From Acidimicrobiales bacterium (lineage in GTDB: Bacteria > Actinomycetota > Acidimicrobiia > Acidimicrobiales > VFJN01): 48,821 bases of DNA. The notes under the pieces are model-generated. The model saw nothing but the letters and a program-made list of their open reading frames with translations. It made no database searches and was not told where the DNA came from. Shown here piece after piece: positions 17,195 through 25,794 of this stretch (positions are counted from its first letter, which is position 1; each line of letters opens with the position of its first letter). A program made the position numbers and the translations under genes. The DNA lies in contig DATHJB010000060.1 in assembly GCA_035316325.1 (NCBI GenBank), positions 1 to 48,821 of the forward strand, read 5' to 3'.

Positions 17195-18259
17195 ATGCAC
17201 GTGCTCAAGCGAACGCGCGGTCGATCCGGCTCGAAGGGGGCGCTCGTCGCCTTCATGCTGCTGGGCACGACCCTCGCGGCCTGCGGTGACGACGACGACA
17301 CCGCGGCCCCCGAGACCGGCGGCAGCGGGGAGGACGCCGGCTTCCAGGACGTCATCGACGCCGCCGAGGACGAGGGCGCGGTGACCTGGTACACGGCCCT
17401 GCCCGCCGGTCGCGAGGACATCGCTGCGGCGTTCACCGAGAAGTACGGGGTCGAGGTCGAGATCCTCAACCAGCCCGGCGGTCCGCTGATCGAGCGGTTC
17501 CAGGGCGAGGCCGAGGCGGGCGCCATCGGGGCCGACATCATGACGATCGGCCACGAACCCGCCTTCACCGAGAAGGCGCTCAGCGAGGGCTGGATCGAAC
17601 CGGTCGAGGATGCGGAGCTGCCCGTCCTCACCGAGGGCACCTACCCCGCAGACCGGTTCCCCGTCGGCACCACGGCCACGGTGCAGGTGCAGCTGTGGAT
17701 CATCGGGTACAACACCGATCTCCTCGACGAAGCCGACTACCCCAGCACGTGGGAGGACCTCGCCGATCCGAAGTACGCGGGCGAGATCGCCAGCCCGTCG
17801 CCCAGCGCCGCCGACGCCTACGTGCAGGAGTGGTCCCTGCTGCGGAGCGAGTTCGGCGACGATCTCCTCAGCGACTTCGCCGACAACGACCCCGTCTACT
17901 ACGAGGGTGGTGGCCCGCCGGTGCAGGCCCTGGGCGCGGGCGAGCATGCGCTGGTCGCTCCGGTGAGCCCGGCTCGCATCGACGAGCTGAAGGCATCCGG
18001 TGCCCCGGTGGACTACGTCATCCCGGACCTCGTCTCGGGCATCGAGCTGGGCATCGTCCTCACGGCATCGGACGAGGCACAGCACCCCAACGCCGCCCGC
18101 CTCTTCGCCGACTTCCTGCTCTCCGAGGAGGCCGCGGAAGCGGTCCGCCTCAGCGGCCTGTCGGTCTACGGCGACGACGTCCCCGAGGACTACGTCGCGG
18201 TGCCCCTCGACACGACCGCCGAGCAGCGTGACGAGATCATCTCGCTGCTCGGCGCCTGA
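17195..18259 (+). CDS. ABC transporter substrate-binding lipoprotein, iron (FbpA/AfuA)-like
   Basis: About 354 residues. From ATG 17195 the N-terminus is basic, then hydrophobic, then the lipobox LAAC with cysteine at residue 30. The ATG at 17138 (adjoining the operator) would add 19 residues ahead of the signal. The body starts VTWYTALPAGREDIAAAFTEKYGVEV, typical of Fe(III)/2-aminoethylphosphonate/sugar-phosphate type binding proteins, and has WIIGYNTDLLDEADYPSTWEDLADPKYAGEI. Ligand could be Fe(III) or an organic anion. The double permease and PotA/FbpC-type ATPase follow directly. Confidence 0.88.
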   Translation: MHVLKRTRGRSGSKGALVAFMLLGTTLAACGDDDDTAAPETGGSGEDAGFQDVIDAAEDEGAVTWYTALPAGREDIAAAFTEKYGVEVEILNQPGGPLIERFQGEAEAGAIGADIMTIGHEPAFTEKALSEGWIEPVEDAELPVLTEGTYPADRFPVGTTATVQVQLWIIGYNTDLLDEADYPSTWEDLADPKYAGEIASPSPSAADAYVQEWSLLRSEFGDDLLSDFADNDPVYYEGGGPPVQALGAGEHALVAPVSPARIDELKASGAPVDYVIPDLVSGIELGIVLTASDEAQHPNAARLFADFLLSEEAAEAVRLSGLSVYGDDVPEDYVAVPLDTTAEQRDEIISLLGA

Positions 18260-18267
18260 CCGGCCGG

Positions 18268-20022
18268 ATGACCTCGATCGACACTGCGGCACCGTCGCCC
18301 GTCGCGACGACGCGCGGCGTGTGGAGCCGACTGCCGAGCCCGTTCCAGGCCGTGAGCTCGCTGACGGCGGTCGGCTTCGCCCTGCTGGCGCTCTATCCGC
18401 TGTCGCGGGTGCTGATCCGGCTGTTCGTCGATGACGGCGAGGTCGACCTCAGCCCGATGGCGGACGTCTGGCAGCAGCCCGGACTCGTCCGGATGCTCGT
18501 CCAGACCACCGTCGTGGTGTCGGTCAGCGGCGTGTTCGCGATCGTCGTCGGTTCGGCGATGGCGTGGCTGAGCGAACGGACCGATGCCCGGCTCGGCGCG
18601 CTCACCGACGTCATCCCGATGCTGCCCTTCGTGCTGCCACCCATCGCCGGGACGATCGGCTGGGTGCTGCTGCTCTCACCCGGCGCGGGCTTCGTGAACG
18701 TCGTCATACGCGACATCACCGGTTCAGACGCCGCGACCGGCCCGCTCGACATCTACTCGTGGTGGGGCTTCATCGCCCTGTACACGCTCTACATGATCCC
18801 GTTCACCTACCTCCTGGTGTCGGCCGGTCTGCGGAACCTCGACCCCCAGCTCGAGGAGCAGTCGCGGCTCTGTGGTGGCGGCCGCCTGCGCACCCTCTGG
18901 AGGGTGACGATCCCGGCCGTGAAGCCGAGCCTCGGCGGTGCGATCCTGCTGACGGTGTGGTTCGGGTTCGCGCTCTTCTCGGTACCGGTCATCCTCGGCA
19001 CGCAGTCCGACATCGAGGTGCTGTCCGTCCGCATCGTCCGGCTCCTGACCTTCACCTACCCCGCGCAGACGGCGGAGGCGGTGGCGCTGAGCGTCGTCAT
19101 GCTCGTCGCCGTCGGGCTGGCGTGGTACCTGCAGGGTCGGGTGCTGAAGAGTGGTCACCACGCGTCGGTCGGCGGCCGGGGCCAGAGGACGAACATCGTG
19201 CGCCTCGGCCGCTGGAAGTGGGCGGGGCGCCTCGTCCTGGTCGGCTACGTCCTCCTGGCGGTCGCGCTCCCGCTGCTCGCGCTGCTGCGCGTCGCGTTGA
19301 CGGGCTTCTGGACACAGGACTTCAGCTTCGGCGACCTCAACCTCGACGCGTTCCGGAACGTCCTGTTCGACGACATCGCCACCAGGGGAGCGCTGGTCAA
19401 CAGCCTCCGGCTCGGCGGGCTCGGCGCCACGATCGGCATCGTCGCGGCGGCCGTCATCTCCATCTTCCTCCGGCGGTCGAGGTCGGTGTTCGGCCGCGTG
19501 CTCGACAGCAGCATCAAGCTCCCGGCCGTGATCCCGCACTTCGTCGTGGCCATCGGGATGCTCTTCGCCTTCAGCGGGTCGCCGTTCCACCTTGCCGGGA
19601 GCTTCTGGATCCTGCTGCTCGCCTACCTCGCGCTGTTCCTGCCCCAGGCCTCGGTCGCGGCCGACGCCGCGGCGGCCCAGGTCGGGCGGGACCTCGTGGA
19701 GGCCTCGTCGCTCAGCGGCGCCGGAGGCGGACGGACCTTCCGCCGGATCCACCTTCCCATCATGCTCCCCGGGCTGGTGGCCGGCTGGGCCCTTCTGTTC
19801 GTCTGGATGCTGGGCGAGCTGAACGCGTCGGCCATCCTGGCCGGCACCCAGAACCGCGTCGTCGGCTTCGAGCTGATGGACAAGTTCCTCCACGGGACGT
19901 ACGCACCCCTCGCCGCTCTCGCGATCGTGCTCACGATGGTCAGCGCGATCGCGGTGGCTGCGGTGATGATCATCAGCCGCAAAGGACGGGGCTCCTGGAC
20001 CGAGTACCGGCCGGCGGCATGA
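18268..20022 (+). CDS. ABC transporter permease, FbpB/ThiP-like with two permease domains
   Basis: A 584-residue membrane protein with two homologous halves of about six helices. Each half has a coupling loop: EEQSRLCGGGRLRTLWRVTI in the first and EASSLSGAGGGRTFRRIHLP in the second. This internal duplication is standard for iron and thiamine importers, so a single gene supplies both membrane subunits. It begins 8 bp after the binding protein. Confidence 0.9.
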   Translation: MTSIDTAAPSPVATTRGVWSRLPSPFQAVSSLTAVGFALLALYPLSRVLIRLFVDDGEVDLSPMADVWQQPGLVRMLVQTTVVVSVSGVFAIVVGSAMAWLSERTDARLGALTDVIPMLPFVLPPIAGTIGWVLLLSPGAGFVNVVIRDITGSDAATGPLDIYSWWGFIALYTLYMIPFTYLLVSAGLRNLDPQLEEQSRLCGGGRLRTLWRVTIPAVKPSLGGAILLTVWFGFALFSVPVILGTQSDIEVLSVRIVRLLTFTYPAQTAEAVALSVVMLVAVGLAWYLQGRVLKSGHHASVGGRGQRTNIVRLGRWKWAGRLVLVGYVLLAVALPLLALLRVALTGFWTQDFSFGDLNLDAFRNVLFDDIATRGALVNSLRLGGLGATIGIVAAAVISIFLRRSRSVFGRVLDSSIKLPAVIPHFVVAIGMLFAFSGSPFHLAGSFWILLLAYLALFLPQASVAADAAAAQVGRDLVEASSLSGAGGGRTFRRIHLPIMLPGLVAGWALLFVWMLGELNASAILAGTQNRVVGFELMDKFLHGTYAPLAALAIVLTMVSAIAVAAVMIISRKGRGSWTEYRPAA

Positions 20023-20042
20023 GCGCAACGATGGGAGGCCCC

Positions 20043-21260
20043 ATGACGGTCCTCGATGACGACCACCCCACGGACGACCGGTCTCCTGCCGCGGGCACCG
20101 CGGCCACGGCCGACCCGTCGGCCACCCCGGTCCCAGCCGTGCGGGTGCAGAACCTGGTCAAGCACTTCCGGCGGGACGACGGCTCGACGGTCAACGCGGT
20201 GGACGACGTCTCCATCGAGGTGGCGCCCGGCGAGTTCATGGTCCTCCTCGGCCCGAGTGGCTGCGGGAAGACGACCCTGCTGCGCAGCATCGCCGGACTC
20301 GAGCAACCGGCCTCGGGGACCATCGAGATCGGCGGCGAGGTGGTGTTCTCGCCGGTGGGGAGCATCGACGTCCCGCCGGAGCGGCGGAACGTGAACATGA
20401 TCTTCCAGTCGTACGCGCTCTGGCCCCACATGACCGCGCTGCAGAACGTCTCCTACCCGTTGGAGTGCGCGCACGTCCCGAAGCCCGAGCGTCGCGAGCG
20501 CGCCGAGAGCGCCCTCGCGATGGTCGGGATCCCGGAGCTCGGCGGGCAGCACCCCGGGCAGATGAGCGGGGGGCAGCAGCAGCGCGTCGCCCTGGCCCGC
20601 GCCCTCGTCTCCAACGAGCGCCTCGTCCTGTTCGACGAACCTCTCTCCAACGTCGACGCCAAGGTCCGCGAACAGCTCCGGTTCGAGCTGCTCTCGATGC
20701 AGCGGGAGCTCGGCTTCGCCGCCGTGTACGTCACGCACGACCAGATCGAGGCGATGGAGCTGGCCCACCGGATCGCGGTCATGCAGGAGGGTCGGGTGGC
20801 GCAGATCGGCCCGCCGCGGACGATCTACGACGAGCCGCGGTCGTACTACGTGGCCAACTTCATCGGCACGACCAACGTGTTCGCCGGGGTCGTCACCGGG
20901 CACGACGACTCCCGCGACCTGCTCACGCTCGACAGCGACCTGGGCCCGGTGGAGGCCGTCGCCGGCAGCTCGGAGATCCGGCCCGGGAGCGACGCGACCC
21001 TCGTGTGCCGCCCCGAGCGCTGCACACTGTCGACCCAGGAGCCCGAAGGCCCCAACCGCTGGAGCGCGGAGGTCGTCGCCTCGCGGTTCGTCGGGTCGCA
21101 CACCGAGCATGCCCTCATGGTCGGCACCTCCCGGTTCCGGGTCTGGCGTGCCGACCACGACATCTACGAGGAGGGCTCGTCCGTCTGGATCTCGGTGCCG
21201 CCCCGGGATCTTCGGTGCCTGCCGACCGAACAGGACGTCGATAACGACGGAGACAGCTGA
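20043..21260 (+). CDS. ABC transporter ATP-binding protein, FbpC/PotA-like
   Basis: A 405-residue ATPase from ATG 20043, which has GGAGG at 20034-20038; ATG 20019 overlaps the upstream stop but lacks a ribosome site. Walker A GPSGCGKT at 70-77, IFQSYALWPHM Q-loop, MSGGQQQR signature, LFDEPLSNVD Walker B, THD switch. The C-terminal 120 residues form a regulatory TOBE-like domain (GTTNVFAGVV, VCRPERC). It overlaps the acyl-CoA dehydrogenase start by one base (TGATG), tying transport to metabolism in one operon. Confidence 0.92.
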   Translation: MTVLDDDHPTDDRSPAAGTAATADPSATPVPAVRVQNLVKHFRRDDGSTVNAVDDVSIEVAPGEFMVLLGPSGCGKTTLLRSIAGLEQPASGTIEIGGEVVFSPVGSIDVPPERRNVNMIFQSYALWPHMTALQNVSYPLECAHVPKPERRERAESALAMVGIPELGGQHPGQMSGGQQQRVALARALVSNERLVLFDEPLSNVDAKVREQLRFELLSMQRELGFAAVYVTHDQIEAMELAHRIAVMQEGRVAQIGPPRTIYDEPRSYYVANFIGTTNVFAGVVTGHDDSRDLLTLDSDLGPVEAVAGSSEIRPGSDATLVCRPERCTLSTQEPEGPNRWSAEVVASRFVGSHTEHALMVGTSRFRVWRADHDIYEEGSSVWISVPPRDLRCLPTEQDVDNDGDS

Positions 21261-22363
21261 TGAGCACGGTTCCCGTCCTCGACGAGATCGTCGCCACCGT
21301 CGTCGGACCGGCGGCCGCCGACGTCGACGCCACCGGGGCGTATCCCCGGGCGGCGGTGACCGCGCTCGCGGAGCACGGTCTGCTGGGCCTCATGTCCGCC
21401 CCGGAGGTCGGGGGCATGGGCCTCGGCCTGGACGAAGCCGCCCAGGTGATCCGCCGGCTGGCTGCCAGCTGCGGCAGCACCGCGATGGTCGTCTGCATGC
21501 ACTACTGCGCCGCCGCCGTGATCGAGCAGCACGGGCCCGAGGAGGTGCGACGGGCCATCGCCGCGGGCACGCACCTCTCGACGCTCGCCTTCTCCGAGAC
21601 CGGCTCGCGCAGCCACTTCTGGGCGCCGCTGTCGACGGCCACGGCCGACGGCGTCCTCGATGCGAGCAAGAGCTGGGTGACGTCCGCCGGCGAAGCCGAC
21701 TCCTACGTGTGGACCAGCCGACCGGCGGTGACGCCCGGGGCGGCGACGCTGTGGCTCGTCCCCGCCGACGCGGCGGGGCTGAAGGTCGGCGCCCCGTTCG
21801 ACGGGCTGGGGCTCCGTGGCAACGCGTCGAGCCCCGTGCTGGCCACCGGCGTGCAGTCGACGGCGCGCCTCGGCGACGACGGTGCGGGTCTCGACATCGC
21901 GCTCGGCGTCGTGCTGCCGGTGTTCCAGGTGCTCAACGCGTCGTGCAGCCTCGGACTGATGGACGCGGCGATCGCCAAGACGCTGGCGCACGCCACGACC
22001 GCCCGGCTCGAGCACCTCGACCAGACCCTCGCCGAGCAGCCGGTCGTGCGCCAGCACCTGGCCGAGATGAAGAACCGGGCCGACGCGGCATCGGTGCTCG
22101 TCGACGATGCCGTCGCCGCGCTGACGACAGGCCGGGAGGACGCGCCCCTCCGGATGCTCCAGTCGAAGGCCGTCGCCGGCGACACCGCGCTCGCCGTCCT
22201 CGACATCGCCATGCGCGTCGGAGGAGGAGCGGCGTTCCGCAAGGACATCGGGATCGAGCGCCACCTGCGCGACGCACGTGCCGCCGTCGTCATGGCGCCG
22301 ACCAGCGATGCCCTCCGCGACTTCGTCGGCCGGGCCATCAGCGGCCTTCCCCTGTTCGGATGA
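21260..22363 (+). CDS. Acyl-CoA dehydrogenase family flavoprotein
   Basis: A 367-residue protein with the acyl-CoA dehydrogenase layout: an N-terminal helical domain ending GGMGLGLDEAAQVIRRLA, GSTAMVVCMHY, the middle strand segment AFSETGSRSHFWAP, and a C-terminal helical bundle with KAVAGDTALAVLDIAMRVGGGAAFRKDIGIERHLRDARA (flavin/tetramer contacts). The usual base glutamate cannot be assigned by eye, so it may be a dehydrogenase or a related flavin monooxygenase (DszC/SfnB type). The latter would fit a sulfur-related operon with the TusA-like domain downstream, but this is speculation. Confidence 0.85.
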   Translation: MSTVPVLDEIVATVVGPAAADVDATGAYPRAAVTALAEHGLLGLMSAPEVGGMGLGLDEAAQVIRRLAASCGSTAMVVCMHYCAAAVIEQHGPEEVRRAIAAGTHLSTLAFSETGSRSHFWAPLSTATADGVLDASKSWVTSAGEADSYVWTSRPAVTPGAATLWLVPADAAGLKVGAPFDGLGLRGNASSPVLATGVQSTARLGDDGAGLDIALGVVLPVFQVLNASCSLGLMDAAIAKTLAHATTARLEHLDQTLAEQPVVRQHLAEMKNRADAASVLVDDAVAALTTGREDAPLRMLQSKAVAGDTALAVLDIAMRVGGGAAFRKDIGIERHLRDARAAVVMAPTSDALRDFVGRAISGLPLFG

Positions 22364-23199
22364 CGCCGTTCGTGCTCGGGGCCGTCGCGTACGACCCCAA
22401 GGTCGTCACGATCTGGGAGGGGTTCAAGGACTGGTTCACCGGCCAGGGCTTCGCGTTCGACTACGTCCTGTTCTCCAACTACGAGGCTCAGGCCGAGGCC
22501 CATCTGGCCGGCCACGTCGACGTGACCTGGGACTCGCCGCTCGCGTGGGTGCGCACCCGTCGCCTGGCGGAGGCCGCAGGGCGCACCGCCCGGGCCGTCG
22601 CGATGCGCGACAGCGACCAGGACCTCCGGTCGTCGATCCTCGTCCGCGACGCCGGCGGCATCACTGCACCGGCCCAGCTCGCCGCCCGCACCGTGGCGAC
22701 CGGCGCGTCCGACTCACCGCAGGCGACGCTCCTGCCCCTCGCGCACCTGGCGGGCCTCGGACTGGCACCGGGCGACGACTTCACCGTCCGTCGCTTCGAC
22801 GTGATGGTCGGCAAGCACGGCGACCACGTCGGCGGTGAGCGCGACGCGGTGAAGGCGCTCGTCGCCGGCGAGGTCGACGCCGCGTGCGTGATCGACGGCA
22901 ACGACCTGCTGTTCGCCAGGGAGGGCACCGTCGAGGCCGGGGCAGTGCGGGTCCTCGCCCGAACCGCCACCTACGACCACTGCACGATGACCGTGCTCGA
23001 CGACGCACCCGAGGCCACCGTCGACCGGTTCGTCGCGCTGCTGTCCGCCATGTCGTACGACGATCCGGCCGTGCGACCGCTGCTCCAGCTGGAGGGGTTG
23101 AAGGAGTGGCGGCCCGGTCGCACGTCGGGCTACGACCTGCTCGAGGCGGCCGTCGACACCTTCGGCTTCTACGGCGCCGACGGCACCCTCCCCGGGTGA
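22360..23199 (+). CDS. Cytoplasmic PhnD/NMT1-like solute-binding-fold protein
   Basis: A 279-residue protein with a periplasmic-binding-protein fold: LGAVAYDPKVVTIWEGFKDWF, VDVTWDSPLAWVR, LAARTVATGASDSPQATLLPL, GGERDAVKALVAGEVDAACV. It has no signal peptide or lipobox and starts in a four-base overlap with the dehydrogenase gene. So it is expected in the cytoplasm, where it could be a ligand sensor, a chaperone for substrate, or an enzyme built on this fold, as in THI5/NMT1 or menaquinone MqnA/D-type proteins. Function not assigned. Confidence 0.75.
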   Translation: MTPFVLGAVAYDPKVVTIWEGFKDWFTGQGFAFDYVLFSNYEAQAEAHLAGHVDVTWDSPLAWVRTRRLAEAAGRTARAVAMRDSDQDLRSSILVRDAGGITAPAQLAARTVATGASDSPQATLLPLAHLAGLGLAPGDDFTVRRFDVMVGKHGDHVGGERDAVKALVAGEVDAACVIDGNDLLFAREGTVEAGAVRVLARTATYDHCTMTVLDDAPEATVDRFVALLSAMSYDDPAVRPLLQLEGLKEWRPGRTSGYDLLEAAVDTFGFYGADGTLPG

Positions 23200-24350
23200 T
23201 CGTCGAGCTGGGCGACCTCGGCTTCGACGAGGGCGCCCACGTCCTCGTGAAGCTGGCGCTCTCCGCCGACGAGATCGAGGTCCGCGGGTCGCATCCCGAC
23301 CTCCTCGGTCAGCTGGCCAGTTGGTGCCGGCAGCAGGGCCACCGCGTGCGGGACGGTCGCTTCGTCACCCGCGGCCGGTTCGCCGGCGCGGCGTGGGTCG
23401 GTGCGGAGCGCGCCGGTGCCGGTGCCGGCGCCGCGCCCGACGACCACCCCCAGCCCGGGTGGGGTCTCGCGGCTCGCGGCGCGATGGTCGAGCCGGGAGG
23501 ACCGGCGCCCTCGTTCTCCCTCGCCGATGGCCGCACGCTCTGGTCCGAGCGCGCCCACGCGCTGTACGGCCAGGCGGCCGCCGGCCAGTGGGACCCGGCG
23601 CAGGCGATCGACTGGGACGCACCCCTCGACCACGGCGCCGACGTCGAGGCCGCGGTGGTCCAGGTCATGACGTTCCTCGTCGAGAACGAGGAGGCCGCCC
23701 TCGTCGTCCCCGCCCGGTTCCTCGGCCAGGTGCACCCGCACTTCCGCGAGATCCAGCAGATCCTCGCCGCCACCGTGGCGGACGAGGCGCGCCACATCGA
23801 GGTCTTCACCCGGCGCGCCCTCATGACCGGAGCCCCGCTGGCGCTCTCCGGGGCGGCGGGTCGCACCTCGCTCCAGACCCTGCTGGACGAGCCCGACTAC
23901 GCCACGGCGTCGTTCCTCCTGTCGGTGATGGGCGAGGGGACGTTCGTGTCGTTGCTCGGCTTCCTCGAGCGCCACGCACCCGACGCGCTGACGAGGCGGA
24001 TCGCCCACCTCACCCGGCAGGACGAAGCGCGCCACGTCGCCTTCTCGATGGGCCACCTCGAACGCCATGCCAGCCTCGAGCCCGACCTCCGACCCCGGCT
24101 GGCCCGAGCGGTCGAACGTCGCCACCACGCGCTGCGCAGCACCGCCGGGCTGAACGACGAGGTGTTCGACTCCCTCGTGCTCCTCGCGGCCGGAGAGGCG
24201 ACGCCGGCCGCCATCGCCCGCGGCTGGGCGGCGGTCCAGGACCTGCAGCGCGACATGGACGAGAACCGCCGCGCGCGGCTCAACCGGCTGGGCTTCACGC
24301 CGGGCGAATCGGAGGCGCTCTCCTCCCTCCACACCCGCAACTTCATGTGA
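23196..24350 (+). CDS. TusA-like / ferritin-like diiron fusion protein
   Basis: About 384 residues from GTG 23196, overlapping the upstream stop by four bases. Residues 1-58 resemble a TusA sulfur-carrier domain (VIVELGDLGF, then ADEIEVRGSHPDLLGQL, then SWCRQQGHRV), but the catalytic CP pair after the first strand is replaced by DE. Residues 150-370 form a ferritin-like four-helix domain with E165/E166, D-E-A-R-H at 196-200, E247 and a second D-E-A-R-H at 276-280, a full set of diiron ligands. It is probably an oxygenase, oxidase or rubrerythrin-like enzyme. I do not recall this fusion; the TusA assignment is the weaker half. Confidence 0.75.
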   Translation: MIVELGDLGFDEGAHVLVKLALSADEIEVRGSHPDLLGQLASWCRQQGHRVRDGRFVTRGRFAGAAWVGAERAGAGAGAAPDDHPQPGWGLAARGAMVEPGGPAPSFSLADGRTLWSERAHALYGQAAAGQWDPAQAIDWDAPLDHGADVEAAVVQVMTFLVENEEAALVVPARFLGQVHPHFREIQQILAATVADEARHIEVFTRRALMTGAPLALSGAAGRTSLQTLLDEPDYATASFLLSVMGEGTFVSLLGFLERHAPDALTRRIAHLTRQDEARHVAFSMGHLERHASLEPDLRPRLARAVERRHHALRSTAGLNDEVFDSLVLLAAGEATPAAIARGWAAVQDLQRDMDENRRARLNRLGFTPGESEALSSLHTRNFM

Positions 24351-24476
24351 CCGCCGACTCGACATCCATGGAACTCGTGGTGAGCTACGTTCGCTGGCGT
24401 CACTTCGACTCGGTGGGGAAGGCGAGTCTTGGGTGGTCGGGTGACGCGGTCCCGCGGTGCTCAGTAGCGTCTGGGC

Positions 24477-25550
24477 ATGGTTGCTTCAGAGGATGGCGGA
24501 GGGTCGTTGGGTGGGGCCGGGGAGACGTTGCCACCGTCGTTCCCGCCGCCGCCGCCGGTCAGCTCGACTTACGTGCCTGACGGGACGCGGGTGCCGGCGT
24601 CGGCCGATGCCCTGAGCCTGGGACAGCTGGTCGGGTCGGCGGTGGCGCTCGGCCTGGGTTGGATCGTCGCTCTCGGCGTTTACTTCACGGCGAGCGATCT
24701 GCCCGACGGCTACCTCGGTGACATCGTCGTTCCGTTCGCCATGATCCTGGCGGCGCTCGCCGCGCCGGTGGCGCTGTTGTTCGCGTGGGGTGAGGTCGAT
24801 CTGTCGGCTTTGGGGATGCTCCCGTTCGCTGGCTACATCTACGCCGAGGTCAGCGACACTGGCGTGCTGGTGGGGTTGATCGCCGCCGGTATGGCCGGGC
24901 TGGTGATCGGCGCGGTCGTCGGGGTGTTGCGCTGGTCGACCCGGGCGCCGTCGGCCGTCGTGTCGCTGGGGGCGGGCTTCGTGCTCCAGGCGGTTGCCTT
25001 CAGGCTGCTGGTCGAGGGCTCGCCGCTGCGTGTGCTCGAGGAAGGGCACGTCGAGGGTTCGGGCCTCGCGGTGTTGGCCGCGCTCGGCTTCACCTCGGTC
25101 ACCGTGGCGGTCGCCATCGTCCTCAGGGGTCGAGCCGGCCACGAGCCTGTCGGCGGGCCCCGAGGCCCCGAGGTCATCGTCGGCTTCGGCCTGTCAGGGG
25201 CCGCGGCCGCGACGTACGGGGCGCTGGCCGCGGCCATGACCGGGGCGGTTGCCGCCAACGACGGCTCGGCCCTGCTCTTGATGCTGTTCTGCGCGGTCGC
25301 AATCGGTGGGGTGGTCCGGGGCAACCGGCTCATCGGGCCGATCACGGCGGCGCTCGGCGCTGTCGCCGTGCAGCTGCTCGTCTCGGCCGGAGTCATCAGG
25401 GGGTGGGAGTTCGGTGACCGCAACCTGCTGATCGCCGCGGTGCTCGCCGCGTGCCTGCTGATCTCCCACGGGCTGAACCGGCTGCTCAGTGACCGTCCCG
25501 GCGCAGCCCCGGCAGCGGGCCTCACCCACCCACATATGCCAAGTACGTGA
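24477..25550 (+). CDS. Orphan RbsC/branched-chain-type ABC permease-like membrane protein
   Basis: A 357-residue protein with a 45-residue proline-rich N-terminal tail and about nine or ten hydrophobic segments. LLFAWGEVDLSALGMLPFAGYI resembles the conserved 'GgiDLSvGs' region of RbsC-type permeases, which is why I place it there. No binding protein or ATPase of this type adjoins it, so it is either an orphan subunit or a repurposed permease. The 126 bp before it (24351-24476) hold no gene and no clear promoter. The stop codon forms part of a hairpin. Confidence 0.7.
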   Translation: MVASEDGGGSLGGAGETLPPSFPPPPPVSSTYVPDGTRVPASADALSLGQLVGSAVALGLGWIVALGVYFTASDLPDGYLGDIVVPFAMILAALAAPVALLFAWGEVDLSALGMLPFAGYIYAEVSDTGVLVGLIAAGMAGLVIGAVVGVLRWSTRAPSAVVSLGAGFVLQAVAFRLLVEGSPLRVLEEGHVEGSGLAVLAALGFTSVTVAVAIVLRGRAGHEPVGGPRGPEVIVGFGLSGAAAATYGALAAAMTGAVAANDGSALLLMLFCAVAIGGVVRGNRLIGPITAALGAVAVQLLVSAGVIRGWEFGDRNLLIAAVLAACLLISHGLNRLLSDRPGAAPAAGLTHPHMPST

Positions 25551-25583
25551 TCCCGTACCGGCGACATCGCCGGTACGGGGATC
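25549..25583. terminator. Strong hairpin between convergent genes
   Basis: GATCCCGTACCGGCGA at 25549-25564, a 2-base CA tip, and TCGCCGGTACGGGGATC at 25567-25583 form a 16-bp stem with one bulged G. The stem begins inside the stop codon of the RbsC-like gene. No T-run follows on either strand, so it may be a hairpin terminator of the GC-rich actinobacterial type, or an mRNA 3' stabiliser serving both converging transcripts. Confidence 0.75.
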
Positions 25584-25722
25584 ATGGATCGCCTTGCTCA
25601 GGCGAACGGGTCGATCCTTCCGCCGCCACGGCCTCGAGATGAGCGATGAGCGTGTCGGCGTCGGCCCGGTCCGGGTTCTTGGCGGGCTCGCCGCCGGGGC
25701 CGGGGCTGCTGTCGAGCTGCAC
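25582..25722 (-). CDS. Possible small ORF or gene remnant
   Basis: On the - strand a 46-codon frame from GTG 25722 to TGA 25582 reads VQLDSSPGPGGEPAKNPDRA then DADTLIAHLEAVAAEG, with good third-position GC. An in-frame TAA lies just upstream, so it may be the tail of a decayed gene. I do not recognise it. The rest of 25584-25794 holds nothing else I can support. Confidence 0.25.
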   Translation of the reverse strand: MQLDSSPGPGGEPAKNPDRADADTLIAHLEAVAAEGSTRSPEQGDP

Positions 25723-25794
25723 AAGGGGCAGTTATCAGGGCTGATAGAAGGAAGCTGGACCTGTGGTGGGCCGGTACGGCGGTCTCAGGCCAGG

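Noticed and set aside
24366..24373. TCCATGGA palindrome as another copy of the P1-P4 operator
   Set aside because: The half-sites abut with no 3-5 bp centre, there is no second site 20 bp away and no promoter nearby.
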